From assembly GCF_003601975.1 (NCBI RefSeq), contig NZ_QZWZ01000018.1:62001-126000 (forward strand): a stretch of 64,000 bases of DNA, given 5' to 3'. Within the stretch, counting starts at the first letter, position 1; every line of letters starts with the position of its first letter. Shown here piece after piece: positions 28,143-38,663 of the stretch. The notes below the pieces were generated by a model. It had not been told where the DNA came from and did no database searches. It saw nothing but the letters and a program-made list of their open reading frames with translations. The stretch is from Mesorhizobium waimense. GTDB taxonomy: Bacteria > Pseudomonadota > Alphaproteobacteria > Rhizobiales > Rhizobiaceae. The translations under genes were made by a program, and so were the position numbers.

Positions 28143-29282
28143 CTACCGTGTCAGCACGACGCCGGCATCGGACCGGAAAGAAACCCAGGCGCGGTCGTTC
28201 CAGCTCAGCGGATCTTCGGTGACGCGTGCCGCATTCATCGTACTCGCCCGCACCATCTGCCCGTCGTCCAGCCTGACGTGATAGACCGTCATGTCGCCGA
28301 GATAGGCGATGTCGTAGACTTCGCCTTCGAGCGCATTGATCGCGTCGGCCGGTTTCTTCGACGAGATCTTGATCTTCTCCGGCCTGATGGCGAAGACGAT
28401 GTCGGCGCCGGCCGCGGCATCGCCGGCGTTCTCGACGACGATCTGGGCTCCGGTGGCACCCGAGATGCGGGTTGTCTTTGCCGTCCGCTCGGCAACCTTG
28501 CCCTCGAACATGTTCACGTTGCCGACGAAGTGGGCGACAAAGCGCGAGGCAGGCGCCTCATAGACTTCGGGCGGCGTCGCCACTTGCATCACCTCGCCCT
28601 TGTCGAGGATGGCGATGCGGTCGGCCATGGTCATCGCTTCCTCCTGGTCGTGGGTGACGACGACGAAGGTCAGACCAAGCTTCTGCTGCAGGTCCATCAG
28701 CTCGAACTGCGTTTCCTCGCGCAGCTTCTTGTCCAGCGCGCCGAGCGGCTCGTCGAGCAGCAAGACTTTCGGCCGCTTGGCGACCGAGCGGGCGAGCGCC
28801 ACGCGCTGGCGCTGGCCGCCCGACAATTGGTGCGGCTTGCGCTTGGCGAACTGCTCGAGCTTGACCAGCTTCAGCATCTCGGCGACGCGCGCGGCGATCT
28901 CGGGCTTCGGCATACCGTCCTGCTTGAGGCCGAAGGCGATGTTGTTCTCGACCGTCATGTGCGGGAACAGCGCATAGGACTGGAACATCATGTTGACCGG
29001 CCGGCGGTAGGGCGGGATGCCGCGCAAATCCTGGCCGTCGAGCAGAATGCGGCCGGCGGTCGGTTCCTCGAAGCCGGCAAGCATCCTGAGCAGCGTCGAC
29101 TTTCCGCAGCCCGAGGCGCCGAGCAGGGCGAAGAACTCGCGCTCGAAAATGGTCAGCGACAGATTGTTGACGGCGGTGAAGTCGCCGAACTTCTTGGTGA
29201 CATTGTCGAACTGGATATACGGCTTGGCGTTCGGATCATTCCATGGCGCGAAATCCCTGCGGATGCTGCCAAGCGATTTCAT
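28143..29282 (-). CDS. potG: Polyamine ABC ATPase PotG-like
   Basis: 379 residues. Walker A GASGCGKS, signature LSGGQRQRVALARSV, Walker B VLLLDEPLGALD, H-loop VVTHDQEEA, and a C-terminal TOBE-type regulatory domain (IRPEKIKIS). The pattern matches putrescine/spermidine importers. GTGGGG ribosome site. It follows potF but is separated from it by a strong hairpin. Confidence 0.94.
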   Translation of the reverse strand: MKSLGSIRRDFAPWNDPNAKPYIQFDNVTKKFGDFTAVNNLSLTIFEREFFALLGASGCGKSTLLRMLAGFEEPTAGRILLDGQDLRGIPPYRRPVNMMFQSYALFPHMTVENNIAFGLKQDGMPKPEIAARVAEMLKLVKLEQFAKRKPHQLSGGQRQRVALARSVAKRPKVLLLDEPLGALDKKLREETQFELMDLQQKLGLTFVVVTHDQEEAMTMADRIAILDKGEVMQVATPPEVYEAPASRFVAHFVGNVNMFEGKVAERTAKTTRISGATGAQIVVENAGDAAAGADIVFAIRPEKIKISSKKPADAINALEGEVYDIAYLGDMTVYHVRLDDGQMVRASTMNAARVTEDPLSWNDRAWVSFRSDAGVVLTR

Positions 29283-29320
29283 ATCCCCACTCCGTCTGCT
29301 GCGTTCCCCGAAAAAGATTT

Positions 29321-29346
29321 GACCCCGGCAGCTGGCTGCCGGGGTC
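29321..29346 (-). terminator. Attenuating hairpin between potF and potG
   Basis: Near-perfect dyad GACCCCGGCAG / CTGCCGGGGTC with a 4-nt loop, followed on the minus strand by AAATCTTTTTCGG. It would end most potF transcripts and let a fraction continue into potGHI, giving excess binding protein. Confidence 0.8.
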
Positions 29347-29358
29347 GTGTCTAATCGC

Positions 29359-30456
29359 CTACTGGCCGGTGACGATCTTGGTCCAGGTGCGCGTGATCAG
29401 GCGCTGGGTCTTCGGATCGTAAGGCTGGACGGTATACAGTTTCTGCAAGGTCGCCGCGTCCGGATAGATCGCCGGATCTTCGAGCACCGCCTTGTCGATG
29501 AACTGCTGCGAGGCCTTGTTGCCGTTGGCGTACAGCACATAGTTCGACGATTTGGCGATCACTTCGGGCTTCATCATGTAGTTGAGGAATTCGAGCGCCT
29601 CGGCGACATGCGGCGCATCGGCCGGTATCGCCATCTGGTCGAACCACATCTGGGCGCCCTCCTTAGGCACCGAATAGCCGATTTCGACGCCCTGCTTGGC
29701 TTCGACGGCGCGGTTGCGGGCCTGGAAGACGTCGCCCGACCAGCCGACCGCTAGGCAGATATCGCCATTGGCGAGCGCGTTGATGTATTCGGACGAGTGG
29801 AACTTTCTGATGTAGGGCCGGATCTTCAGCAGTGTCTCCTCGGCCTTGGAGATGTCGTCGGGCGAGGTGCTGTTCGGATCGAGACCGAGATATTTCAGCG
29901 CCGCCGGAATGATGTCGGCCGGCGAATCCAGCACGTAGACACCACAATCCTTCAGTTTGGCCAGGCTTTCCGGGTTGAAGAACGTGTCCCAGCTGTCGAT
30001 CTTGTCGGTGCCGAGCGCTGCCTGCACCTTCTTGATGTTATAGCCGATGCCGACGGTGCCCCACATGTAGTTTATCGAATACTCGTTGCCGGGATCATAT
30101 TTGGCGGTCCGCTCCAGAACGGTATCCCACATGTTGGAGATGTTCGGCAGCTTCGACTTGTCGAGCTTTTGGAACACACCGGCCTGGATCTGGCGGGCGA
30201 GGAAGTTGCCGCTGGGCACGACGACGTCATAGCCGCTGCCACCGGCCAGGAGCTTGGTTTCAAGGATCTCGTTGGAATCGAAGGTGTCGTAGACGACCTT
30301 GATACCGGTTTCCTTGGTGAAGTCGTCGATGATCGAACTGTCGATATAGTCGGACCAGTTGAAGACGTTGACGACGCGGTCCTCGGCATGACCGCCAATG
30401 GTGAAAAGTGTCACAAATGCCGAAGTCGCCGAAAGCCAGAGCGCTTTGCGGATCAT
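29359..30456 (-). CDS. potF: Polyamine-binding periplasmic protein PotF-like
   Basis: 365 residues, signal peptide MIRKALWLSATSAFVTLFTI ending near GGHAE. Mature start VVNVFNWSDYIDSSIIDDFT and YDVVVPSGNFLARQIQAGVF are PotD/PotF hallmarks; INYMWGTVGIGYN and GDICLAVGWSGDVFQA complete the fold. Start ATG 30456 after AAAGGAG; a longer frame lacks such a site. First gene of the leftward potFGHI operon. Putrescine is the likely ligand given the puuAB-like genes 7 kb away, but spermidine cannot be excluded. Confidence 0.94.
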   Translation of the reverse strand: MIRKALWLSATSAFVTLFTIGGHAEDRVVNVFNWSDYIDSSIIDDFTKETGIKVVYDTFDSNEILETKLLAGGSGYDVVVPSGNFLARQIQAGVFQKLDKSKLPNISNMWDTVLERTAKYDPGNEYSINYMWGTVGIGYNIKKVQAALGTDKIDSWDTFFNPESLAKLKDCGVYVLDSPADIIPAALKYLGLDPNSTSPDDISKAEETLLKIRPYIRKFHSSEYINALANGDICLAVGWSGDVFQARNRAVEAKQGVEIGYSVPKEGAQMWFDQMAIPADAPHVAEALEFLNYMMKPEVIAKSSNYVLYANGNKASQQFIDKAVLEDPAIYPDAATLQKLYTVQPYDPKTQRLITRTWTKIVTGQ

Positions 30457-30817
30457 GCTATTCTCCTTTGGTGAGTGTTCCATCGCCAGTCCGTCGCGGC
30501 ATCCGCACGGCTGGGCTTTTGCTTCAGATTGTTGGGCTTGCCGGAGAGCGGCAAGCCAGAGTTGGCGCAGCAGGCCTGGCTCGATGTCCGATCGAAGGGT
30601 GAGCTTGCGTACCCGTGCCATGATCTTGAGGGCGTTTGGCCGCCGTCAGAAGCTTTCGCCACGGCGCGGGCAGGGATACGACGATGTTGTCCGGTCTCGA
30701 TCGGACCGGCGGAGACACTTGGCAAGATGCGCCTGTCTTGTTGTTGCCGTGGCCGCAACCTGCCCGCGCCGCAACACCATTGTCAATGGCAAACGCGTGC
30801 GCTGGATCGATGCCTCA
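30457..30817. other. potF upstream region, no gene seen
   Basis: 361 bp between potF and the end of the DMT transporter gene. Must hold the potF promoter. I find no reading frame with convincing coding character and no clear operator dyad. Confidence 0.5.
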
Positions 30818-31768
30818 TCAATTAGGCGATGGCAGGCCAGTGACGCCCGGCCGCTCGGGTCGCGCCTGACGCTTGAACTCGAGCCCGATATGGACGAGCA
30901 GCGCCGTGACGACGACCGTACCGCCGACGATGGTGCGCGCCGACGGCACCTCGGAATGCACCAGCCAGACCCAAATCGGGCCGAGGATCGGCTCGAACGT
31001 GCCGAGCAGGGCGGCGATCGCCGCCGGAACAAGTCGGGCGCCGGTGGCGAAGAAGGCAAGGCCGACGCCGAGATTGATCACGCCAAAGACAAACAGAAAA
31101 CCCATGTCGTGGCTGGAAACGGCGAATGCCGATGCCTGAGACGCGGCGAAGGCGCCGGCCAGCAGCGTGCCAAGGCAAGTCGCCGGCGTCATGCGCACAT
31201 AGGCAAAGCGCCGGGTGATGACAGTGGCGATGGAGAACACGCAGGCGATGAGCAGCGCCAAACTGTCGCCGATGGGAGACACGGTGCCGCCAAGCGATTC
31301 CGACACCATGATGGCGACGCCGGCAATGACGGCGGCGATTGCCAGCCAGGTCGCCCTGGCCACTCGCTCGCGAAACAGCAGCCAGGCAAGCAGCGCAGCC
31401 AGCAGCGGCACGCCGGCCTGCATCAACAGGATGTTGGCGACTGTGGTGTGGGCCAACGCGACGATGAACGAGGTCGATGCGATGGCGAAGCAGAAGGCGA
31501 CGGCCAGGCCAGGCAGGCCCATGTCGCGAAACAATTTCAGCATGCCGCGCCAGCCGTCGCGCCAGGCCATGAACGCGATGAGAAAGGCGGCGGCCCAGGC
31601 CGAGCGCCAGAACACAATCGTCCAGTTGTCGGTGATGTCGATGAACCGCGCGATGGTGCCGCCAAAACTCCACATCAGCGCCGACAGGAACACCAGAAGC
31701 ATGCCGATGCGTTCCTCGCGTGGCGAGACGACCGGCGAAGAAGCAATTGGCAATGCGGTATCGGTCAT
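30818..31768 (-). CDS. EamA/DMT family transporter
   Basis: 316 residues with ten predicted membrane helices arranged as two EamA halves (first half from GMLLVFLSALMWSFGGTIAR, second from GDSLALLIACVFSIATVI). Conserved end-of-half signals LAWLLFRERV and ALLGTFEPILGPIWVWLVHS are present. Members export metabolites such as amino acids. ATG 31768 preferred over a GTG three codons upstream. Substrate unknown. Confidence 0.9.
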   Translation of the reverse strand: MTDTALPIASSPVVSPREERIGMLLVFLSALMWSFGGTIARFIDITDNWTIVFWRSAWAAAFLIAFMAWRDGWRGMLKLFRDMGLPGLAVAFCFAIASTSFIVALAHTTVANILLMQAGVPLLAALLAWLLFRERVARATWLAIAAVIAGVAIMVSESLGGTVSPIGDSLALLIACVFSIATVITRRFAYVRMTPATCLGTLLAGAFAASQASAFAVSSHDMGFLFVFGVINLGVGLAFFATGARLVPAAIAALLGTFEPILGPIWVWLVHSEVPSARTIVGGTVVVTALLVHIGLEFKRQARPERPGVTGLPSPN

Positions 31769-31914
31769 GGTTGCCACTGTCGGCGATTTTCAGGGCGGCA
31801 CGATGCGCGATGGACGACAGAAACGTGCTTCAATTGCGTAGGGCAAAGACGAAGGTTGGGCGAGGTCCACCGATTGGCGGCGGTTGTGACAACGGAATGC
31901 CGTCGCGAACCGCC

Positions 31915-33363
31915 TCACTGAAAATCGAAAGCGCTCAGGCCCGTCACCATCTCGTCGAGACCGAGCGGGCGTGTCACCGGCGGCTCGGCGCGAGCCAGGC
32001 AGCCGATGCGTTCGCAGAGCCGACAGGCGGGGCCGACCGGCGTGGCTGGGGCAGCGCTCTGCCCGGCCTTGCCGCTTAAGGCTGGCCCCGGAAGGGCCGC
32101 GCCATAGACGATCTCGTCGCGAAAACCGATATCGCAGGCCAGGAGTAGCGCGGTGCGCCGCGGGCGTTCCGAGAACGAGCCTTGCGGGCCTTCCAGCGTG
32201 CGGGCGATGCAGAGAAATTCGGCGCCGTCGGGCATCTCCACCGCCTCGACAAGGATCTGGCCCGGCAGCGTGAAGGCGGCGTGGACGGGAAGCTTTGGGC
32301 AGCCGCCGCCGAAACGGCTTTGCGGAAAGCCCTGGCTGCCCGCCTTGCGGAAGCGGTTGCCGGCATTGTCGACCTCGAGCATGAAGAACGGCACCCCTGA
32401 GGCGCCCGGCCGCTGCAGCATGGTCAGCCGGTTCGCCGCCTGTTCGAAGGACACGCCGAAACGCGAACGCAGCACGTCGACGTCGTAGCGGGCGCGCACC
32501 GCCGCCGAATGGAAGGCCTGATAGGGCATCATCAAGGCATGCGCCGCATAGCGGCCAAGCTCGAAGCGGGCGAGCCGGCGGGCCTCGTCGGTGGTCAGCT
32601 TCAAGCCTTGAATCTCGCCGGCGACCGCCACCGTCATGCGGATCAGGCAAGCCTCCATCGCCACTTCGCGCAACTGGTCGAACGGCGACAGCCGCTCGGA
32701 CAGGAACAGGCGCTGCGAATGGCGATCGTAGCGGCGGCGCCAGTTCGGCATGGTGGCGACCGGCAGCACCTTGACCACGATGCCATATTCGCGCTTCAGC
32801 CAGGCCTTCAGCGCGCCGAACAGGTCGTCGCCCGGATCGAGCAGCGCGGTGAAGGCCTCGGCCTCCTCCTCGAGCGCGGAAAAGTGGTTCGGCCGGCGTT
32901 CGAAAATCTCGTGCACCTCGTCGACCGGCAGACGGGCGCCGGAGAGCGCGGTGGCCCGGCCTTCGCGTGCCAGAAGTTCGCTGAGATCAGAAAGCCGCTC
33001 GGCCTGCTCGCGATAGGCGCGGAAAAGCTTGATCATCGCCGCCGAGGCGTTGGGGGCGGCCTCGGCCAGCTCGATCAATTCCTGATCACCGGGCAGTTCG
33101 CCTGAAAGCAGCGGATCGCCGAACACTTCCTTCAAGGCCGATATCGACCCCCTCGCCTCGCCCTGCAATTCATGCGGATCGACCTTGTAGACGGACGCCA
33201 GCCTCAGGATCAGCTGGACCGTCAGCGGCCGCTGGTTGCGCTCGATGAGGTTGAGGTAGGAGGGCGAGATACCCAGACCTTCGGCCATCGCCGTCTGGGT
33301 CAGGCCCTTGGCGTTGCGGATGCGGCGGATGCGCGGCCCGGCGAAGATTTTCTGGTCGGCCAT
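31915..33363 (-). CDS. RamB/ScfR-type XRE regulator
   Basis: 482 residues. XRE helix-turn-helix at residues 9-63 (RIRRIRNAKGLTQTAMAEGL, SPSYLNLIERNQRPLTVQLI), an IrrE/ImmA-like middle region and the short-chain fatty acyl regulator C-terminal domain ending with a Cys-bearing segment CRLCERIGCLARAEPP. Corynebacterial RamB, of this family, represses acetate and glyoxylate genes including aceA. Here it points away from aceA with one small membrane-protein gene between, so it is the natural candidate regulator of aceA. Confidence 0.92.
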   Translation of the reverse strand: MADQKIFAGPRIRRIRNAKGLTQTAMAEGLGISPSYLNLIERNQRPLTVQLILRLASVYKVDPHELQGEARGSISALKEVFGDPLLSGELPGDQELIELAEAAPNASAAMIKLFRAYREQAERLSDLSELLAREGRATALSGARLPVDEVHEIFERRPNHFSALEEEAEAFTALLDPGDDLFGALKAWLKREYGIVVKVLPVATMPNWRRRYDRHSQRLFLSERLSPFDQLREVAMEACLIRMTVAVAGEIQGLKLTTDEARRLARFELGRYAAHALMMPYQAFHSAAVRARYDVDVLRSRFGVSFEQAANRLTMLQRPGASGVPFFMLEVDNAGNRFRKAGSQGFPQSRFGGGCPKLPVHAAFTLPGQILVEAVEMPDGAEFLCIARTLEGPQGSFSERPRRTALLLACDIGFRDEIVYGAALPGPALSGKAGQSAAPATPVGPACRLCERIGCLARAEPPVTRPLGLDEMVTGLSAFDFQ

Positions 33364-33387
33364 GGATTTGTTGCCCCAAATCCTGAC

Positions 33388-33756
33388 TCAGGCTCGACCA
33401 AGCCAGTAGACGACAAGGAACACTGCTGCCGCCAATCCATAGATTGCACCTGCTTTTGCCAGTCTGGATCGCGACTTACGGTATTCAAACAAAGAAGCAA
33501 CGAGCAGCCCCGTTGAAGTCAACGTGACAAGGGCTTCCACCGCATGGCGCATCTCAGGCCTTTGGATAGCGAACACAGCCAGGAATGCGGTGGTCGCTGA
33601 CTGGATGAGGCAAAATGAAACCACCAGATCAAGCCCAGGCGGCCTCGAAGCCCTCAGGAAGTCAGCATCGACAGATGCAAACATAGTTTGCGGCCTCCGA
33701 AATGCGCTGATTGCCCACCCGAAAGGAGCGCCTGCCGCTAGAACGAGCCAAAACAT
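33388..33756 (-). CDS. Small four-helix membrane protein
   Basis: 122 residues, not recognised. Four hydrophobic segments near 1-17, 44-64, 71-90 and 101-119 (for example LVVSFCLIQSATTAFLAVFA), a short Arg-rich loop FEYRKSRSRLAK. AAAGGGA ribosome site before the ATG at 33756. Ends 24 nt before the RamB-like gene, so it shares that transcript and faces aceA across the regulatory region. Confidence 0.7.
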   Translation of the reverse strand: MFWLVLAAGAPFGWAISAFRRPQTMFASVDADFLRASRPPGLDLVVSFCLIQSATTAFLAVFAIQRPEMRHAVEALVTLTSTGLLVASLFEYRKSRSRLAKAGAIYGLAAAVFLVVYWLGRA

Positions 33757-33816
33757 CAGAGCGTCCCTTTAGTCGATAAATTTACCAAATGGCTGACCAC
33801 TCCCACGACCCCCAAA

Positions 33817-33856
33817 TTTGACATTCTTTACAATTTTACTGCACTGACTTGTCAAA
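33817..33856. promoter_or_regulatory. Inverted repeat in aceA control region
   Basis: TTTGACA (33817-33823) and TGTCAAA (33850-33856) face each other 26 nt apart in an AT-rich patch that also repeats TTTACAATTTTAC-like sequence. It lies between the small membrane-protein gene and aceA, about 150 nt before the aceA ATG. Candidate site for the neighbouring RamB-like protein. Confidence 0.4.
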
Positions 33857-34007
33857 CACAACACAGGTTTTCCTCAATTTTTCGGCCATTGCGGCGGTTT
33901 TTCTCGCGCATTTCGCGCCGCAATGTAAAAGATGTCATACACAGGCGGCGCAGAAACTACCACGGCGCGGCGTCTCGAAACCAGCATCTGACGATTTGGA
34001 GTGACCA

Positions 34008-35297
<1,290 letters not shown>

Positions 35298-35356
35298 CAA
35301 GGCAAGACAACCAGAGGAAACGCCCGAGAGGGCAAAGGATAAGAAGGAGAAGACCA

Positions 35357-35599
35357 ATGGCATCGATAAGCCGCGTCAAGGAACGAGCCGAAGAACAGTC
35401 GACCACGATGAGCGTCGACCAGCAGGCGACCATCCGCATGCTGGCCAATGATTTGCACAGGCTCAACCAGTCGGTCATGAAGGCGGTCGAAGCCGGCGTC
35501 TCGGTCGAGCTCGTGCGTTCGGCTCGGCACCATGGCGGCGACGGCAACTGGGGTGACCTTCTGATCCCGGTGATCGTCACCCAGCAGAGCCACGGCTGA
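35357..35599 (+). CDS. Small conserved-looking protein after aceA
   Basis: 80 residues, not recognised. Helical N-terminal two thirds (ISRVKERAEEQSTTMSVDQQ, MLANDLHRLNQSVMKAVEAG) and a C-terminal GGDGNWGDLLIPVIVTQQSH that resembles a partner-binding tail. Strong GAAGGAG ribosome site. Lies 59 nt behind aceA and before a strong terminator, so it is almost surely in the aceA transcript; a role in glyoxylate-shunt control is only a guess. Confidence 0.8.
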   Translation: MASISRVKERAEEQSTTMSVDQQATIRMLANDLHRLNQSVMKAVEAGVSVELVRSARHHGGDGNWGDLLIPVIVTQQSHG

Positions 35600-35649
35600 C
35601 CAAATCCTCAGCGCGCTCGCTTCGCGGGCGTGCTTCGGCGAATGCAGTC

Positions 35650-35675
35650 TCGCCCGCGCGGTTACGCGCGGGCGA
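35650..35675 (+). terminator. Terminator of aceA transcript
   Basis: Stem TCGCCCGCGCG (35650-35660) / CGCGCGGGCGA (35665-35675), loop GTTA, followed by CTTTCGTTCT. It sits inside a longer reading of the next gene, which argues for that gene's start at 35825. Confidence 0.85.
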
Positions 35676-35824
35676 CTTTCGTTCTGGCACTACTGCCAGG
35701 AATAGAACTTGCACTAAATTTTAGCTTTTCTTGCAATATTGTAGATGCCTGCCGTTTCAGCTTGACACCGGCATTGATCTCACGCCATTTGTGTCGCAAG
35801 TTTCAACCCTGCATTGAAACAGAG

Positions 35825-36304
35825 ATGAGTGCCCGCCCGCCCATGTCCCCTTTGAATCGCGAGACCAGGACTGTAAAACACCTCAATCTGTCGGAACGCG
35901 GCGCGAGCATCGAGATGGTAACGGACTTCTCACAGGTGCTCGTCGTTGGGAAATCACCGATCAACCGGGTCGTGGTTTCGAAAATCGTCGAGAAATCCGG
36001 GCTCAAGCCGATCTCGGAATCGCCCGAGACGGCGGCGAAGGCGCTGCGTTCGCTCATCCCCGGCGCGATCGTGCTGGATGGCGGAGCCGACAACAAGGAC
36101 TGCGACATGCTGCTGTCCGGCATCGATGCGCTGCGGCGCACGTCGGGCAGGGCACTACCCTCGGTGGTCCTGCTTTCAACCAAAAATGGCACGCCGGAGA
36201 GCCTGGGCCTGTCGAGCGTCATCGACGTCGTGGTCGCCAAGCCGATTACACCCGAGAGACTGCAACCGGTGATCGACCGGTTGATCGGATTGTGCCGCAG
36301 CTGA
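35825..36304 (+). CDS. Stand-alone receiver-like protein, degenerate
   Basis: 159 residues: 30 variable residues, then a response-regulator receiver fold. VLVVGKSPINRVVVSKIVEK replaces the usual acidic pair of beta-1 with Gly-Lys. The beta-3 Asp (GAIVLDGGADNKDCDML) and the beta-5 Lys-Pro (VVVAKPITPERL) are kept. Without the acidic Mg2+ pocket normal phosphorylation is doubtful. No output domain. In-frame ATGs also at 35843 and 35915; upstream frame contains the terminator. Confidence 0.7.
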   Translation: MSARPPMSPLNRETRTVKHLNLSERGASIEMVTDFSQVLVVGKSPINRVVVSKIVEKSGLKPISESPETAAKALRSLIPGAIVLDGGADNKDCDMLLSGIDALRRTSGRALPSVVLLSTKNGTPESLGLSSVIDVVVAKPITPERLQPVIDRLIGLCRS

Positions 36305-36346
36305 CGGCTTGAATTTGCGGCGGCCGGTTCAATGGCGGCGACGCCA

Positions 36347-37063
36347 TCAGCCTGACGTCGTGATGCTCTCGACCAGGGCGGGCAGTTCGCCGAGATCGGC
36401 GATCTGGCGAAAGCGCGGCGCGGCCGCCGGCGGCTCGACATGTTCGAGCACCCAGGTTAATTCATGCGGCACGTGGATGCCCCAGCTGCCGGCCTCGATG
36501 GCCGGCACCACATCGGACTTCAGCGAGTTGCCGACCATCATGCTCTTCTCAGGACCGTCGCCATGGCGGCCGAAGATCCTGGTGTAGGTGGCAGCGCTCT
36601 TGTCGCTAACGATCTCGACGGCATCGAACAGATCGCCCAGACCCGATTGTGCCAGCTTGCGCTCCTGGTCGAAGAGATCGCCCTTGGTGATCAGCACCAG
36701 GCGATAGGCGCCGGCAAGTCTCTCTACCGTCTCGCGCGCATGGGGAAGCGGCTCGATCGGGTGACTGAGCATGTCGCGGCCGGCGGCGAGGATTTCAGCA
36801 ATGACGGGCCCCGGCACGCGGCCCTCGGTGATTTCGATCGCCGTCTCGATCATCGACAAGGTGAACCCCTTGATGCCGAAACCGTAGACGCCAAGGTTGC
36901 GCCTCTCGGCCTCCAGCAGTCTCGCCGAAATGTGCGCGGCCTCGCCGTGATCGGCGAGCAGCCCCGCGAAGCGCTTCTCGGTCATGCGGAAGAACTGCTC
37001 GTTCTGCCACAGCGTGTCGTCGGCATCGAAGCCGATCGTGGTCAATTTTGGACTGTCTTGCAT
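36347..37063 (-). CDS. HAD family hydrolase
   Basis: 238 residues, phosphatase-like. Motif I FDADDTLW (nucleophile Asp and acid Asp), motif II LVLITKGD, motif III Lys in IVSDKSA, motif IV MMVGNSLKSDVVPAIEAGSW. The helical cap lies between motifs I and II. Start at ATG 37063 after GGAAGG; a longer frame to 37135 overlaps nothing but lacks a site. Substrate unknown. Divergent from the puuA-like gene. Confidence 0.9.
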   Translation of the reverse strand: MQDSPKLTTIGFDADDTLWQNEQFFRMTEKRFAGLLADHGEAAHISARLLEAERRNLGVYGFGIKGFTLSMIETAIEITEGRVPGPVIAEILAAGRDMLSHPIEPLPHARETVERLAGAYRLVLITKGDLFDQERKLAQSGLGDLFDAVEIVSDKSAATYTRIFGRHGDGPEKSMMVGNSLKSDVVPAIEAGSWGIHVPHELTWVLEHVEPPAAAPRFRQIADLGELPALVESITTSG

Positions 37064-37220
37064 TCGACGCCTTCCACCTGGGACCGCCCGAGTCTGCGGG
37101 TCGCCGAAACCTAAGCCGCCTGCAGCGATTTTCAACTGGCGGAGCGAACGGCAACCGGCTCCCCTTCCCTTCCATCACCGGCCCCGGCTATACTCCAAAA
37201 TCCGCAACCCAATCTGGTGA

Positions 37221-38657
37221 ATGATGCCGCCTGCGAAAAAGGAAGTCCGTCCGTCGAGCCGCGGAGGACGCGTCCGTACGCCTGCCTTTGTGAAAAACCA
37301 ACGTGGCGTCAAGAACTGGAAGGAAGTCAGCGCCTGGCTGGAATGGCGCGGCATCGAAGACATCGAATGCATCACGCCGGACCAGGCCGGCGTCGCCCGC
37401 GGCAAGATGATGCCGTCGAAGAAATTCACCTCCAACACCTCGCTGGCGTTGCCTTCGGCGGTGTTCATGACGACCATTTCCGGCGGTTACCCGGAGGACG
37501 GCAACGGCTTCCACTATCCGGAGGACGACGGCGACCTCAAACTGATGCCCGACCTTTCGACACTGACCGTGGTGCCGTGGGAAGAGGATCCGACGGCCGC
37601 GGTGATCTGCGACCTCGTCCACCAGGACGGCCGCTCGGTCGAATTCACGCCGCGTAACGTGCTCAAGCGCGTGCTGGCCGCCTATGACAAGCGCGGGCTG
37701 AAGCCGGTGGTGGCGCCTGAGATCGAATTCTACCTGGTGCGCAAGAACCCCGATCCGGATTATCCGCTGACGCCGCCGGTCGGGCGCTCAGGGCGGCCTA
37801 TCGGCGGTGGCGCCGGCTATTCGATCGCCGGCGTCAACGAATTCGACGAGCTGATCGACGACATCTACCATTTCTCTGAGAGCCAGGGCCTGGAGATCGA
37901 CACGCTGATCCATGAGGAGGGCGCCGGTCAGCTCGAGATCAATTTGCGCCATGGCGATCCGATCGAGCTCGCCGACCAGGTCTTCATGTTCAAGCGCACC
38001 ATCCGCGAGGCGGCGCTGAAGCATGAGATCTACGCCACCTTCATGGCCAAGCCGATCCAGGGCCAGCCCGGCTCGGCCATGCACATCCACCAGTCGATCA
38101 TCGACAAGAAGACCGGCCGCAACGTCTTCTCGGCCGAGGACGGTTCGGAAACGGACGCCTTCTTCCACTTCATCGGCGGCATGCAGAAGCATGTGCCGAA
38201 CGCGCTGGTGATGTTCGCGCCCTATGTGAATTCCTATCGCCGGCTGACGCAGGCGGCGTCGGCGCCGGTCAACAACAAATGGGGCTATGACAACCGCACC
38301 ACGGCCTTCCGTGTACCGCGCTCCGATCCGGCGGCGCGGCGCGTCGAAAACCGTATCCCCTCCTCGGACGCCAATCCCTATCTGGCGCTGGCCGCGTCGC
38401 TGGCCTGCGGGCTGATCGGCATGACCAACAAGGTCAAGGCCGAGCCGCCGGTGCTGACCACCGCCAATGAAGACGAGATCGACCTGCCGCGCGGCCTGCT
38501 CGAAGCCGTCGACCTGTTCGAGGCGGACGAAGAGCTCGGCGCCCTTCTCGGCAAGTCGTTCACCGCAACCTATGCGGCGATCAAGCGGGCAGAATTCGAG
38601 ACCTTCATGGAAGTGATCAGCCCGTGGGAGCGGGAGTATTTGCTGCTCAACGTCTGA
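37221..38657 (+). CDS. puuA: Glutamine synthetase family, PuuA-like
   Basis: 478 residues, GS fold with the PuuA-type length. Metal and ATP signatures: PEIEFYLVRKN, HEEGAGQLEINLRHGDP, FMAKPIQGQPGSAMHIHQSI, and the Arg-bearing NRTTAFRVPRSDPAARRVEN. PuuA joins glutamate to putrescine, the first step of putrescine degradation. Immediately followed by an oxidoreductase matching the next step, which supports this over a nitrogen-assimilating GlnA. Other gamma-glutamyl-amine ligases remain possible. Confidence 0.87.
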   Translation: MMPPAKKEVRPSSRGGRVRTPAFVKNQRGVKNWKEVSAWLEWRGIEDIECITPDQAGVARGKMMPSKKFTSNTSLALPSAVFMTTISGGYPEDGNGFHYPEDDGDLKLMPDLSTLTVVPWEEDPTAAVICDLVHQDGRSVEFTPRNVLKRVLAAYDKRGLKPVVAPEIEFYLVRKNPDPDYPLTPPVGRSGRPIGGGAGYSIAGVNEFDELIDDIYHFSESQGLEIDTLIHEEGAGQLEINLRHGDPIELADQVFMFKRTIREAALKHEIYATFMAKPIQGQPGSAMHIHQSIIDKKTGRNVFSAEDGSETDAFFHFIGGMQKHVPNALVMFAPYVNSYRRLTQAASAPVNNKWGYDNRTTAFRVPRSDPAARRVENRIPSSDANPYLALAASLACGLIGMTNKVKAEPPVLTTANEDEIDLPRGLLEAVDLFEADEELGALLGKSFTATYAAIKRAEFETFMEVISPWEREYLLLNV

Positions 38658-38663
38658 CCGATC

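Noticed and set aside
30475..30825. 116-residue frame upstream of potF
   Set aside because: Cys/Arg-rich with no motif, lying in the potF promoter region.
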